Shown: piece after piece, positions 17,681 through 27,220 of the stretch
Layout of the letters: each line of letters opens with the position of its first letter
Numbering within the stretch: position 1 is the first letter of the stretch
From: Bacteroidia bacterium
Lineage (GTDB): Bacteria > Bacteroidota > Bacteroidia > NS11-12g > UBA9320
Direction of reading: 5' to 3'
NCBI GenBank assembly: GCA_020849295.1
Contig: JADLGN010000029.1
Span: 42,288-106,287, forward strand
Length of the DNA stretch: 64,000 bases
Made by a program: the position numbers and the translations under genes
The notes under the pieces: generated by a model
What the model was told of the DNA's origin: nothing
What the model saw: only the letters and a program-made list of their open reading frames with translations
Databases searched by the model: none

Positions 17681-17688
17681 TAAATTTG
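17681..17688 (+). promoter_or_regulatory. -7 element of the DUF4296 gene (leaderless)
   Basis: TAAATTTG then C ends 5 bp before the ATG at 17694, inside the 15-bp gap to yggS. The mRNA should be leaderless. Confidence 0.5.
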
Positions 17689-17693
17689 CTTTA

Positions 17694-18029
17694 ATGAAAC
17701 TTTTTCAATCTTTAATTGTGATATTGCTTTTTTTATTGAGTTGCAAAGAAAAACAAGTTAATTCAAAAAAAATATATCATATTGATAGAAGTAAAATGAC
17801 TGAATTGCTTACTGATATTTCGCTTGCTGAAGGCAATTATAAAGTAGTAAATAAATATGGTTTGTTTAATACTACATTAATTGATAGCACTTATAGCTTT
17901 ATTTATAAAAAACACAATCTGCAAAAGTGGCAAGTTGATTCAAGTTTTAAATATTATTCAAACCAACCTGAATTGTTTGCAAAAATTATGGAAGATGTTA
18001 TTGAAAATCTCGATAGACTTGAAGAGTAG
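17694..18029 (+). CDS. DUF4296 lipoprotein
   Basis: The 111-residue protein starts MKLFQSLIVILLFLLSC, a lipoprotein signal with lipobox LLSC. The mature domain reads MTELLTDISLAEGNYKV, then a Tyr/Phe-rich helix FIYKKHNLQKWQVDSSFKYYSNQPELF and a final helix, the DUF4296 pattern found in Bacteroidota. Function is not established. It precedes mutS2 by 30 bp and may be cotranscribed with it. Confidence 0.78.
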   Translation: MKLFQSLIVILLFLLSCKEKQVNSKKIYHIDRSKMTELLTDISLAEGNYKVVNKYGLFNTTLIDSTYSFIYKKHNLQKWQVDSSFKYYSNQPELFAKIMEDVIENLDRLEE

Positions 18030-18059
18030 TATTTTTTTTAATAAATTGTAAATCATAAA

Positions 18060-20435
18060 ATGTTATATCCTCACGATTTTGAGCTGAAAACAGGTTTTGA
18101 TACAATCAGAAATTTGTTGAAAAATTTTTGTTCAAGTCCGATGGGAGAAGATATGGTTAATAAAATTAGAATTTCTGTTAATTATAATTTTATAAATAAA
18201 AGTTTAGAACAAACTTCAGAATTTAAAAGCATTTTAGAAGACGGCTATAATTTACCTGAATTTAAATTTTATGATATTTCAATTCAGATTAATAAGTTGC
18301 AAACAGAGGGTATTTTTCTTATTGAAAGCGAACTTTCCGAATTGAAAAATACTTGCGATTTTGTTTTTCTGATAAAAAATTTTTTTAAAAAAAAGGAAAA
18401 CAAATTCCCCTATTTGTATGAAATATATTCGCAAATAGAAATTTTTGAAGATGTAATAAAGGTAATAGAAAATGTAATAGACACTAATGGAGAAATGAAA
18501 CCTGATTCTTCTCCAAAATACAACAGTTTATTAAAAGAAATAAAAAAAACAGAAAATGATATTCATCGAAAATTATTAGCAGTTTTTAATAAAGCCCAAA
18601 ATGACGGATTTGCAAGTGATACAGGAATTACTATTAGAAATGGCAGACCGGTTATTCCAATAAAATCAGAACATAAGAAAAAAATAAGTGGAATTGTTCA
18701 TGATGAATCGGGGAGTGGTACAGTTTTATATATAGAGCCAAATATTATTGTAGAAGAAAATAACAAACTAAAACACCTTGAAATAGAAAAAAACCGCGAA
18801 AGAGAACAAATATTAAAACATACAACACTTTTATTAATGCCTTTTAGAAATGATTTTGAAGTGTATAATAAAAAAGTTGCAATTACTGACTTTATAAGAG
18901 CTAAAGCACTTTTATCAGTAAAATTAAATTTATGCAAACCAAAAATTTTGATTGACAATAAAAATAATTCATTAATTTTAGTTGATGCTACACATCCCGT
19001 GTTATATAACAATCTATCGAAAATAGGGAAAAAGCCCGTTAGTCTTAATTGCACATTAAACGAAAAAAACAGAATAATGGTAATTTCTGGTCCTAATGCC
19101 GGAGGAAAGTCAGTAGCACTAAAAACAATAGCAATAAACCAGTATATGATGCAATGCGGCTTTCTAATTAGCGCTTCGCCCGACTCCGTTTTACCGATTT
19201 TTAAGCAATTGATGGTCGATATTGGCGATAATCAAAGTATTGATAATAATCTTAGTTCGTATAGTGCACACTTGCAGGCTATGAATATTTTTACTAAAAA
19301 TGCAAAAAATGATACACTTTTTTTTATAGATGAACTTGGAAGCGGTACCGACCCCCAGTTTGGAGGAGCCTTGGGTGAAGCAATTCTTAAAAAGCTAAAT
19401 GATAAAAAATCTTTTGGAGTAGTAACTTCTCACTTTAGCAATATTAAAAATTTTGCAGGGCAAAATGATGGTTTTATTAATGCTTCAATGCTTTATGATT
19501 TGGATAATTATATGCCTTTGTACAAGCTTGTAATTGGGAAACCCGGGAGTAGCTATGCTATAGAGCTTGCCAAAAAAACAGGAATTGATGCCGAAATAAT
19601 AAAAAATGCAAAAATAATAGCAGGAACTACACACCAGCGAATTGATGAATTGCTTGCTGAGTACGAACAGTTGCTGCAAAAGACTAAAGAAAAATTAAAA
19701 TCAACTGAAGAAAAAGATGCTACTCTTACAAAACTAATTGCCGACTATAATGAATTGAAGGAAAAGTTAAAAAATCAAAAATCATCTATTATTAATCAAG
19801 CTAAGATTCAAGCCGATGAAATCCTTTCAAATTCGCGAAAATTAATTGAAAACACTATTAGTGAAATTAAACGCAATTCGGCAGAAAAAGAAAATACATC
19901 TAATCTAAGAAAAAAAATAGCCGAAGCCAGAACTGAATTGAAAATAGAGAATGATACAGATAAAACTAATATTGAATTATTAAAAAAATTAAAAGTTGGT
20001 TGTGAAGTAAAAATAAAAGATTATAACATACCTGGCAAAATACTTAAAATAAACAAAGAAAATATTTTAGTTGAAACAGGAAATATTAAAACCAAAATCT
20101 CAAACAATTTGATTGAAGCTATAGTTGAACCAAGCAAAGCCCTAACTTTATACAGCTTAAAAGGCTATGATTACAGAAATACGGTACAGCAATTCAATCC
20201 TCGCTTAGATGTAAGAGGAATGTTGGCTGACGATGCCTTAAATACAGCTATTGATGCTGTTGATAAAGCATTAATGCTAAGTGTTGACAAAATTTGGATA
20301 CTTCATGGCAAAGGTGATGGAATACTTAGAAAAGTTATCCGCGAAAACCTTAAAAAAATAAAACATGTAAAAAATATTGAAAGCGAACACCCTGATTTTG
20401 GAGGAGACGGTGTTACAATTATTGATTTATATTAA
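18060..20435 (+). CDS. mutS2: Endonuclease MutS2
   Basis: The 791-residue protein has a helical N-terminal clamp/core, and an ABC-type ATPase with Walker A SGPNAGGKS (around residue 345) and Walker B TLFFIDELGSGTDP. A long coiled coil follows (about 520-640), then a C-terminal Smr nuclease domain with LDVRGMLADDAL and WILHGKGDGILRKVI. MutS2 lacks the mismatch-recognition domain; it suppresses recombination or rescues collided ribosomes, depending on species. The gene meets the convergent glycosyltransferase gene with no spacing at all (20435/20436). Confidence 0.95.
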   Translation: MLYPHDFELKTGFDTIRNLLKNFCSSPMGEDMVNKIRISVNYNFINKSLEQTSEFKSILEDGYNLPEFKFYDISIQINKLQTEGIFLIESELSELKNTCDFVFLIKNFFKKKENKFPYLYEIYSQIEIFEDVIKVIENVIDTNGEMKPDSSPKYNSLLKEIKKTENDIHRKLLAVFNKAQNDGFASDTGITIRNGRPVIPIKSEHKKKISGIVHDESGSGTVLYIEPNIIVEENNKLKHLEIEKNREREQILKHTTLLLMPFRNDFEVYNKKVAITDFIRAKALLSVKLNLCKPKILIDNKNNSLILVDATHPVLYNNLSKIGKKPVSLNCTLNEKNRIMVISGPNAGGKSVALKTIAINQYMMQCGFLISASPDSVLPIFKQLMVDIGDNQSIDNNLSSYSAHLQAMNIFTKNAKNDTLFFIDELGSGTDPQFGGALGEAILKKLNDKKSFGVVTSHFSNIKNFAGQNDGFINASMLYDLDNYMPLYKLVIGKPGSSYAIELAKKTGIDAEIIKNAKIIAGTTHQRIDELLAEYEQLLQKTKEKLKSTEEKDATLTKLIADYNELKEKLKNQKSSIINQAKIQADEILSNSRKLIENTISEIKRNSAEKENTSNLRKKIAEARTELKIENDTDKTNIELLKKLKVGCEVKIKDYNIPGKILKINKENILVETGNIKTKISNNLIEAIVEPSKALTLYSLKGYDYRNTVQQFNPRLDVRGMLADDALNTAIDAVDKALMLSVDKIWILHGKGDGILRKVIRENLKKIKHVKNIESEHPDFGGDGVTIIDLY

Positions 20436-21560
20436 TCAATATTTTATTTCTCTATCCTTCCATTTATACTTTCTTCCTATTGTAAATAAACTGATAAAAG
20501 CTATATAAAAACAATGAAAAAACTGAGCAGGAATAATATACATAATCAATTTTCGACTATTAAAAAAATTTAGAACTGACCAGAAAAACACTAAATCTAA
20601 GATGATTTTGTAGCAAAAAATTATTAATAAATTCAGAAAATCAAGCATAAAAATACTTGTGAATAAATAAAATAATAAGAAAAAATTTAGTATTACAACA
20701 AAATATGGCAGTGACTTAGAAATGATATTTTGATAATGTCCGGCTTTGCTTGCCCAACGCAATCTTTGATTAACAAATTCATTAAAATCTGCAGGTGCTT
20801 TTGTATAAACTATTGCATCTCGGTTTTTTATAAATTTTACGCTGTTTTTATACTTATAAAAAATTTTATGCATTAAAAATTCATCATCGCCAGATTCAAT
20901 ATGATAATTTCCTTCAAAACCGTTTATTTCAATAAAAGCAGATTTGCGATATGCGATATTTGCACCATTGCACATATTTGGTTTTTTATTTTGCAGTGAT
21001 GAAGCTCCAATGGCAATAAGACTTAAAAAATCTAATTGGAGTAAACTATACCAAAAGCCTTTTTTTTCAATAAACATCACCGGTCCGAAAATGAGTTTTA
21101 TTTCACTGTTTACAAATGCACCATTCATATTTTTAAGCCAGTTTTTACCCACTTTACAATCAGCATCAGTGCAAATTATTATTTCACCTTCGGCACAATT
21201 AATTCCTTTATTTATTGCAAGCTTTTTGCCATTTTCATTTTTATTAAGTTTTATTATTTTAATATTGAAACTACTGTAATTAACTGTTGAAATTTTAATT
21301 AAATCCTCCAATAAACAATCGCTTGAGTGGTCATCTACTATTATAAGTTCGAAGCAATTTGTATCAAAATTTTGATTTTTTATGCACTCAATCAACTGAA
21401 TTATATTTTTTGATTCGTTTCTGCAAGGAACAATAATTGAAATTTTATTTATGTTTGATTCAGAATTAGGAATGTATTCATCTGTTTTTTTCCAGCCACA
21501 TATCCACCAAAAAATATAAGAACTATAAATAAACATTACCAAAACAGCTATATAAATCAT
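20436..21560 (-). CDS. Membrane-bound family 2 glycosyltransferase
   Basis: The 374-residue protein has an N-terminal TM helix, then a GT-A domain with SIIVPCRNESKNIIQLIECI, IIVDDHSSD and ICTDADCKVGKNW (metal-binding DAD), the acceptor-side GDDEF and the processive-type QRLRWASKAGHY motif (QxxRW). Two or three TM helices end the protein. It probably builds an envelope polysaccharide or glycolipid at the inner membrane. It overlaps the upstream flippase-like gene by 4 bp, so the two are probably one operon. Confidence 0.88.
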   Translation of the reverse strand: MIYIAVLVMFIYSSYIFWWICGWKKTDEYIPNSESNINKISIIVPCRNESKNIIQLIECIKNQNFDTNCFELIIVDDHSSDCLLEDLIKISTVNYSSFNIKIIKLNKNENGKKLAINKGINCAEGEIIICTDADCKVGKNWLKNMNGAFVNSEIKLIFGPVMFIEKKGFWYSLLQLDFLSLIAIGASSLQNKKPNMCNGANIAYRKSAFIEINGFEGNYHIESGDDEFLMHKIFYKYKNSVKFIKNRDAIVYTKAPADFNEFVNQRLRWASKAGHYQNIISKSLPYFVVILNFFLLFYLFTSIFMLDFLNLLIIFCYKIILDLVFFWSVLNFFNSRKLIMYIIPAQFFHCFYIAFISLFTIGRKYKWKDREIKY

Positions 21561-22537
21561 TCTTTTGCCTTTTTATATTTTAACAATAATATTGCAATAG
21601 CTCCTGTAAGTGCTGCAAATGCTATATTTATAAGCCAAAGTAAAGTGGTTGACGCAATTATTTTTGTTTCATTAAATCCTAAATTTTCAAGTATTAGAAG
21701 TGCTGCACTTATTCGTACCCCAATTTCTGTAATAAAAAAAGTTGGTATAATTGTTTGAACTATAAATATAGTAGGCAAAATTGTAATAATCTGAATGAAT
21801 GAAAGTGATATTCCAAATAATTTTAATATGAAATAAAACTGAAGAATAAATACAATATATCGCAGAAAAGACATTCCAAACGCCAATGTAATATCTTTAA
21901 AACTTAGCATTGACAGAGCTTTAAATATATTAGTGATAATATTATTTATTTTAAATACTGATTTTATACTTTGCTTGTTTCTATTAATAACCAAATAACA
22001 AATAAGAATTATTGCAACAATAAGTACCGATATTGTAAGATAATTGATGTTTAACTTTAAAAGCTCAGAAAAATTATATTCTTTTATAACCAAAGCTATG
22101 CTTAAACTTCCAAATAAAATTGTAAAAAATAATTGACTTATACTACCAAATACTGTTAATGCAGCAATCCCAATGTTTAATTTATCTTTAAGAAACATCA
22201 TTCTTCCGGCAAATTCGCCTGTACGGTTAAGAGTAAAAGTGCTAATTGCCACACCGCCCATTACAGCAAGAAATGCATTTTTGAATGATATTGATTCAAT
22301 TTTTCTTATCAAATATTTCCATTTTGTAGTTTCGATACCCCAATTTATAAAAAACAAAATAAAAATAAGAGAAACAATCAGTTTTGATTTTACAGTATTT
22401 TCAGCAAACAAACTAAATAGCATTGTGAAATTTATTTTTTGTAACTTTTCACTTAAAAAAATAAAACAAAGCGTTACAATAATTAATTTTATTGCCCAAA
22501 ATATGCTGTATTTGTTAAATCTTATTATACCAAGCAA
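21557..22537 (-). CDS. UPF0104/LPG-synthase-TM-type flippase-like protein
   Basis: The 326-residue protein is almost all membrane helices (about 8). It carries the family signature region around GGVAISTFTLNRTGEFAGRMMFL, and near the end FFITEIGVRISAALLILENLGF. The family comprises the membrane part of lysylphosphatidylglycerol synthase and stand-alone homologues thought to move or modify lipids. With the downstream glycosyltransferase it suggests a glycolipid or polyprenyl-linked glycan step (inference). Confidence 0.8.
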   Translation of the reverse strand: MLGIIRFNKYSIFWAIKLIIVTLCFIFLSEKLQKINFTMLFSLFAENTVKSKLIVSLIFILFFINWGIETTKWKYLIRKIESISFKNAFLAVMGGVAISTFTLNRTGEFAGRMMFLKDKLNIGIAALTVFGSISQLFFTILFGSLSIALVIKEYNFSELLKLNINYLTISVLIVAIILICYLVINRNKQSIKSVFKINNIITNIFKALSMLSFKDITLAFGMSFLRYIVFILQFYFILKLFGISLSFIQIITILPTIFIVQTIIPTFFITEIGVRISAALLILENLGFNETKIIASTTLLWLINIAFAALTGAIAILLLKYKKAKE

Positions 22538-22611
22538 TATTAATTATTTATTATCTTTTTTTTCTAAAATCAAAATTTTAGGTGGGCGTAAATTGATAGT
22601 ATAAAAAAAAT

Positions 22612-22619
22612 TAAGTTTG
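22612..22619 (+). promoter_or_regulatory. -7 element of ruvC (leaderless)
   Basis: TAAGTTTG then C ends 6 bp before the ruvC ATG at 22626. Transcription should start at the ATG. Confidence 0.5.
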
Positions 22620-22625
22620 CAAATA

Positions 22626-23207
22626 ATGAATAAGTCTGTTTTAGACAAAGATTATGATAAAATTGTTTTAGGATTTGACCCCGGAACTCAAATAATGGGT
22701 TATGGATTAATTGGGTGTGTTGGAAACAAATATGAAATGATAACTTTGGGCATAATAAATCTGAAAAGCTACGACAATCACGCACTGAAACTCAGTAAAA
22801 TTCATGAACGTAGTCTTGCAATCATAGATATGTTTAACCCTGATGAAGTAGCACTTGAAGAGCCATTTTTTGGTAAAAATGTTCAATCAATGTTAAAACT
22901 TGGCAGAGCACAGGGAGTAGCTATGGCTGCTGCATTGCATCGTGGATTGCCAATTTTTGAATACAGCCCCAAAAAAGTGAAACAATCAATTACAGGAAAC
23001 GGAAATGCTACAAAAGAACAAGTAGCTGGCATGCTCAAATCTTTGCTTAAATTCAGTGAATTGCCAAAATTTTTAGATGCTACTGATGCCGTAGCTGTAG
23101 CTCTTTGCCATTGTTATAATACCGGAAACAAAGACTTTGAAAATAATAAAAAATACATTAGCTGGAATTCGTTTATTAAAGAAAATGAAAAACGTGTGAA
23201 GAAGTGA
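22626..23207 (+). CDS. ruvC: Holliday junction resolvase RuvC
   Basis: The 193-residue endonuclease resolves Holliday junctions together with RuvAB. It shows the first acidic motif ILGFDPGTQIMGYG-like (here VLGFDPGTQIMGYGLI), the second acid in VALEEPFFGKNVQSMLKLGRAQGVAM, and the last in DATDAVAVALCH. Length is close to the family norm with a basic C-terminal extension. The frame is open to a TTG at 22617, which lies inside the promoter element, so ATG at 22626 is chosen. Its partner ruvB lies just downstream on the opposite strand. Confidence 0.95.
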   Translation: MNKSVLDKDYDKIVLGFDPGTQIMGYGLIGCVGNKYEMITLGIINLKSYDNHALKLSKIHERSLAIIDMFNPDEVALEEPFFGKNVQSMLKLGRAQGVAMAAALHRGLPIFEYSPKKVKQSITGNGNATKEQVAGMLKSLLKFSELPKFLDATDAVAVALCHCYNTGNKDFENNKKYISWNSFIKENEKRVKK

Positions 23208-23325
23208 GAAGTAAAAACTATTATTCGAAACTTAGAAAACCGTGTCTATTATAATTTTTTTTTGTACTTGTATTTTTTTTCTTTTTATACTAATAATGTC
23301 AAATTATTTTAAGACAAGACATTTA

Positions 23326-24354
23326 TTAAAAAAGTGTAGGATTTGAGTTGCCTGCATTTTTTATACCTAAGTGTTCGTAAGCTAATAGAGTAGCTTCACG
23401 TCCTCTTGCAGTTCTCATTATTAACCCCTGTTGAATAAGGAAAGGCTCATATACCTCTTCTATTGTACCGCCTTCTTCGCCTACTGCCGTTGCAATTGTA
23501 TTAAGCCCAACAGGTCCTCCTTTAAATTTTTCGATAATTGTTGTAAGAATTTTATTATCCATTTCATCAAGCCCGAGAGTGTCAACATTTAATGCATCTA
23601 AAGACATTTTTGCAATTTGCAGAGTTATAGAACCTGTACCTTTTATTTGGGCAAAGTCTCGAGTACGGCGAAGTAATGAATTTGCAATACGCGGAGTTCC
23701 TCTGCTTCTTCTGGCAATTTCTAATGCAGCTTCATCATCTATTGGAGTGTTAATTATTCTTGCTGTACGTTTAATTATTTTTTGTAATAATGACGATTCG
23801 TAGTATTCAAGTCGGCATGTAATGCCAAACCTTGAACGCAATGGCGAAGTAAGCAAGCCCGACCTTGTTGTGGCACCTACAAGAGTAAATGGATTTAATG
23901 AAATCTGTACTGACCTTGCGTTTGGTCCTGTATCAATCATTATATCAATTTTGTAATCTTCCATTGCACTATACAGGTATTCTTCAACAATATTGCTCAA
24001 TCTGTGAATTTCATCAATAAATAAAACATCACCTTTTTCAAGTCCTGTAAGCAAGCCAGCCAAATCTCCCGGTTTTTCTATTACCGGTCCCGAAGTTACC
24101 TTAATATTAGAATTAAGTTCGTATGCAATAATATTTGAAAGTGTAGTTTTGCCAAGACCCGGCGGACCATGGAGCAAAACATGATCAAGAGCTTCGCCGC
24201 GTAATTTAGCTGCTTTTACAAATATTTGTAGATTTTCAAGAATTTTATCTTGTCCCGTAAATTCATCAAAATTTGATGGGCGAATAACTTTTTCAAGTTC
24301 TTGTTCCTGCTGCGACAAATTTTCTTTATTGGGATTAAGAATGTTATTTTGCAC
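23326..24354 (-). CDS. ruvB: Holliday junction branch migration helicase RuvB
   Basis: The 342-residue AAA+ motor has Walker [14 protein letters not shown], Walker [12 protein letters not shown], the sensor [17 protein letters not shown], and a winged-helix C-terminus ([16 protein letters not shown] ... [14 protein letters not shown]). It drives branch migration with RuvA. The start is GTG at 24354, with a -7 promoter element only 4 bp upstream, so a leaderless GTG mRNA is predicted. ruvA is not in the window. Confidence 0.96.
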   Translation of the reverse strand: MQNNILNPNKENLSQQEQELEKVIRPSNFDEFTGQDKILENLQIFVKAAKLRGEALDHVLLHGPPGLGKTTLSNIIAYELNSNIKVTSGPVIEKPGDLAGLLTGLEKGDVLFIDEIHRLSNIVEEYLYSAMEDYKIDIMIDTGPNARSVQISLNPFTLVGATTRSGLLTSPLRSRFGITCRLEYYESSLLQKIIKRTARIINTPIDDEAALEIARRSRGTPRIANSLLRRTRDFAQIKGTGSITLQIAKMSLDALNVDTLGLDEMDNKILTTIIEKFKGGPVGLNTIATAVGEEGGTIEEVYEPFLIQQGLIMRTARGREATLLAYEHLGIKNAGNSNPTLF

Positions 24355-24358
24355 TATA

Positions 24359-24366
24359 CAAAATTA
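24359..24366 (-). promoter_or_regulatory. -7 element of ruvB (leaderless)
   Basis: The minus strand reads TAATTTTG, ending 4 bp before the GTG start of ruvB. Confidence 0.5.
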
Positions 24367-24421
24367 AATGATTATTTGTGGGCAACCTAAAAACTTTATA
24401 ACTCATCTTTCTATATGTCTG

Positions 24422-25504
24422 ATGAAAAATAAAATATTATTAATTACTCTGGTTCTGGTTAGTATTAATATCAATGCACAAAAAGCTAAAACAACTCTAA
24501 TAGTTGACAAAAGATTTCACGATTTTGGAAAAATAAAAGAAGATGGCGGTAAGGTTACAGCTGTTTTTACATTTACCAATACAGGCAATTCTAATCTGTT
24601 AATTGAAAAAGTAGAACCATCATGTGGTTGTACTCTTGGTGAATATACCAAAGAACCAATACCACCAGGCAAAACAGGTACTGTAACAGCAATATACAAT
24701 CCCAAAAACCAAATTGGCATTATTGATAAAACAGTGGGTGTTTACACAAATGCATATTATGCCTCGATAGTAGTACTTGAACTTAGAGGAGAAGTAATAC
24801 CACGAGATAAAAGTATGTCTGACATATTTCCTTATAGGGTTGGCAACATGATGTTTGATAAAGAAATTGCTGAATTGGGCGATGTTTTTCATAATGTTTC
24901 AGACTCGGCATATATAGTAATGTACAATGACGGACAATATCCTATAAAGATAAATAATGTATCTGTTTTGCCAAAGGGATATAGAGTTTATCCGTCAAAA
25001 AATGTAATTGAACCAAATGAAGAAGCAAAACTATTTGTAGTAATAGAGGCTAATACTATTAAAGATTTCGGTGTATTCAATAAAAATTTCAGATTATTGA
25101 CAGACGACCAAGAAATAGCCGAAAAACCTTTGATGATGCTCGGGAACCTAAAGTATAATTTTGGTAAATTATCAAAAAAAGATAAAAAAGCAGCCCCAAA
25201 ATTCAAAATAGATAAAAAAGAATATGATTTTGGAGATAGACAAATAGGTTTGATAGTTGAAAATACATTTACTATAACAAACAATGGGAAAAACAATCTT
25301 GAAATATTAGCATTAAAAAGCCAGTGTTCGTGCACAAAAGCAAGTATTGATAAATATACAATAAAAAAAGGTGAGCAAGCAAAATTGACCATTACTTTTG
25401 ATTTACTTGGCCATGCCGGAATTACACAAAAACCTGTTACAATCTATACCAATGATCCCAAAAACCCTATTGTGGATATAATAGTAAAAGCAAATTTGTA
25501 TTAA
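24422..25504 (+). CDS. DUF1573 protein with two ASH-like domains
   Basis: The 360-residue product has a signal peptide (MKNKILLITLVLVSININAQ). Two copies of DUF1573 follow: one at about 25-130 with FHDFGKIKEDGG, FTFTNTGNSNLLIEKVEPSCGCT, and one at about 265-358 with YDFGDRQIGLIVENTFTITNNG and SQCSCTKAS. Each has the Cys-x-Cys pair typical of the domain. These immunoglobulin-like folds are widespread in Bacteroidota secreted proteins; function is unknown. The frame is open 18 codons further upstream, but the signal peptide fixes the start at 24422. Confidence 0.82.
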   Translation: MKNKILLITLVLVSININAQKAKTTLIVDKRFHDFGKIKEDGGKVTAVFTFTNTGNSNLLIEKVEPSCGCTLGEYTKEPIPPGKTGTVTAIYNPKNQIGIIDKTVGVYTNAYYASIVVLELRGEVIPRDKSMSDIFPYRVGNMMFDKEIAELGDVFHNVSDSAYIVMYNDGQYPIKINNVSVLPKGYRVYPSKNVIEPNEEAKLFVVIEANTIKDFGVFNKNFRLLTDDQEIAEKPLMMLGNLKYNFGKLSKKDKKAAPKFKIDKKEYDFGDRQIGLIVENTFTITNNGKNNLEILALKSQCSCTKASIDKYTIKKGEQAKLTITFDLLGHAGITQKPVTIYTNDPKNPIVDIIVKANLY

Positions 25505-25510
25505 AAATAT

Positions 25511-26167
25511 TTATAAGTTCCAGGCATATTTTCCTATTAAAGGTACAAATCTGAAATCTCCCAATTCTTTTTCTGAAAATGTATTCTCATCAGTTTTAGT
25601 AAAAATTATCATTTTTTGATTTTTCATATTACCAATAGGTATAATTGCTTTGCCGCCTATGCAAAGTTGATTTATTAACACAAGTGGAGTATGAGGTGCT
25701 GCAGCAGTTACTATTATTTTATTGTATGGCTTGTTTTCAGGTAATCCCATTGTTCCATCACCTAAAAAGCAAAATACATTTTTATAACTTGACAATATTT
25801 TTTTAGCTTTATTGTACAATTTTTCTATTCTTTCAATTGTATATACTGTTGCTCCCATTTCGGCTAATATTGCAGCCTGATAACCCGAACCGGTACCAAT
25901 TTCAAGAACTTTGTCGCCTGGTTTAATATTTAAACACTGTGTTTGGAATGCAACTGTGTAAGGCTGAGAAATTGTTTGTTCTTCATCAATTGGCAGTGCA
26001 TTGTCTTCATAGGCTCTTTGTTCAAAATCTTTAGGTAAAAATAAGTGACGAGGTACACTGCCTATTGCTTTAAGCAAATTTACATCTCTTATATTTTTTG
26101 ATTCCAAAAGTTGAACTAATCTTTGTCTTTGCCCTTTGTGTTTGTATGTATCGTTTTTTGTGTTCAA
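25511..26167 (-). CDS. pcm: Protein-L-isoaspartate O-methyltransferase
   Basis: The 218-residue enzyme methylates isoaspartyl residues with SAM to start protein repair. It has the N-terminal VPRHLFLPKDFEQRAYEDNALPI and DEEQTISQPYTVA, the SAM loop VLEIGTGSGYQAAILAEMG, and the C-terminal VTAAAPHTPLVLINQLCIGGKAIIPIG blocks of the family. The start is TTG at 26167; no Met is available before the conserved N-terminal block. It is divergent from the oxidoreductase-like gene at 26231. Confidence 0.95.
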   Translation of the reverse strand: MNTKNDTYKHKGQRQRLVQLLESKNIRDVNLLKAIGSVPRHLFLPKDFEQRAYEDNALPIDEEQTISQPYTVAFQTQCLNIKPGDKVLEIGTGSGYQAAILAEMGATVYTIERIEKLYNKAKKILSSYKNVFCFLGDGTMGLPENKPYNKIIVTAAAPHTPLVLINQLCIGGKAIIPIGNMKNQKMIIFTKTDENTFSEKELGDFRFVPLIGKYAWNL

Positions 26168-26201
26168 ATTTTAATACAGTAAAATGATAATATTTTTAGT
26201 C

Positions 26202-26245
26202 TTGTATCAAATAAAAATCTTAATTCGTAATTGTATTTGATACAA
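26202..26245. promoter_or_regulatory. 12-bp perfect inverted repeat between pcm and the next operon
   Basis: TTGTATCAAATA (26202-26213) and TATTTGATACAA (26234-26245) are exact reverse complements, 20 bp apart. The right arm overlaps the TTG start codon region of the gene at 26231. It could be an operator in the divergent intergenic region, or an mRNA hairpin covering the start. Confidence 0.5.
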
Positions 26246-27220
26246 ACATCCTGCAATATTATAAAAGTTGGTGTAGTTGGCGATATTAATTTTCTACCAA
26301 ACTATAAAAATTGTTTAAAAAACGAATCAAGAATTCTAAAAAATAAAAAAAATTGGGTTCTTACCGGCGGATTTGAAAGCAATTTGCAAGGTTTGATTTC
26401 ATTCAAATCATTAAATGAATTGCTGCTTATTAATGACGCTGTAATAATAAATGATTTGTTTCATTCAAACTATCAAGAGCTTTTACATATAATAAAGCAT
26501 TGTAAGCATGTTTTTATAAATCAAAGTTTTCCACTAACAAATATTGAACTAAGTACTTTGCATAATCTTGCACAAGAAGCAGAAGTAGTAATACAAATGG
26601 GACTCGAACACAGATTTAATCCTATTTTTAAAAACATACAGAAAAAGGAAATTAAACCCCGAATAATAGAAACAAATCATTTTTGTAAATACAAAAGACG
26701 TTCAACACATCTATCAATAATTTCTGATATTTTGCTTGAAGATTTAGATATTATTTTATCAAAGGTTAATTCTGAAATTAGAAATATAAGTGCAAATGGT
26801 GTTGGTGTAATATACAATGATCCTGATATAATAAACATAAGAATTGAATTTCAAAACGCTTGTACAGCAACTATTTCCGGTAGTAAAATTGCAATTAAAG
26901 ATATTCATAAAACCAGATTTTATCAAAACGACAGCTATTTTACTTTAGACCACCTGAATAACAGTATTAAGGTTTTTAATTCAAATAATGACACATACTG
27001 GGAAAATACTGACGAAAGCGATACTCTAAGTGAAAGCATAGAAACTTTTGATAAGCCAGACCAAACTAATTTAATTACTGAACAATTAACAGATTTTTTT
27101 GAAGCAGTTGAAAGAAAAACAAATTCAAAAGCATCACTTATTGACCAATTAGCCATTAAATTTGTAGCTGATAAAATTTACGATCAGTTAGAAAGAAATT
27201 TCGTGGCTAAATGCAGCTAA
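26231..27220 (+). CDS. Gfo/Idh/MocA-like oxidoreductase, degenerate
   Basis: The 329-residue protein has an N-terminal Rossmann-like part with a poor nucleotide loop (VGVVGDINF rather than GxGxxG). VFINQSFPLTNIELSTLHNLA and a mid-region MGLEHRFNP follow, as in Gfo/Idh/MocA dehydrogenases. A C-terminal sugar-dehydrogenase-type beta sheet contains FQNACTATISGSKIAIKD, and the end, LTDFFEAVERKTNSKASLIDQLAIKFVADKIYDQL, is typical of the family. It probably handles a nucleotide sugar for the operon's glycan; activity is uncertain because the loop is altered. It overlaps the following lipoprotein gene by 10 bp. Confidence 0.65.
   Translation: MYLIQTSCNIIKVGVVGDINFLPNYKNCLKNESRILKNKKNWVLTGGFESNLQGLISFKSLNELLLINDAVIINDLFHSNYQELLHIIKHCKHVFINQSFPLTNIELSTLHNLAQEAEVVIQMGLEHRFNPIFKNIQKKEIKPRIIETNHFCKYKRRSTHLSIISDILLEDLDIILSKVNSEIRNISANGVGVIYNDPDIINIRIEFQNACTATISGSKIAIKDIHKTRFYQNDSYFTLDHLNNSIKVFNSNNDTYWENTDESDTLSESIETFDKPDQTNLITEQLTDFFEAVERKTNSKASLIDQLAIKFVADKIYDQLERNFVAKCS

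Noticed and set aside
23208..23325. Possible small RNA between ruvC and ruvB
   Set aside because: The 118-bp gap is AT-rich with T runs; no stable hairpin or promoter is evident.
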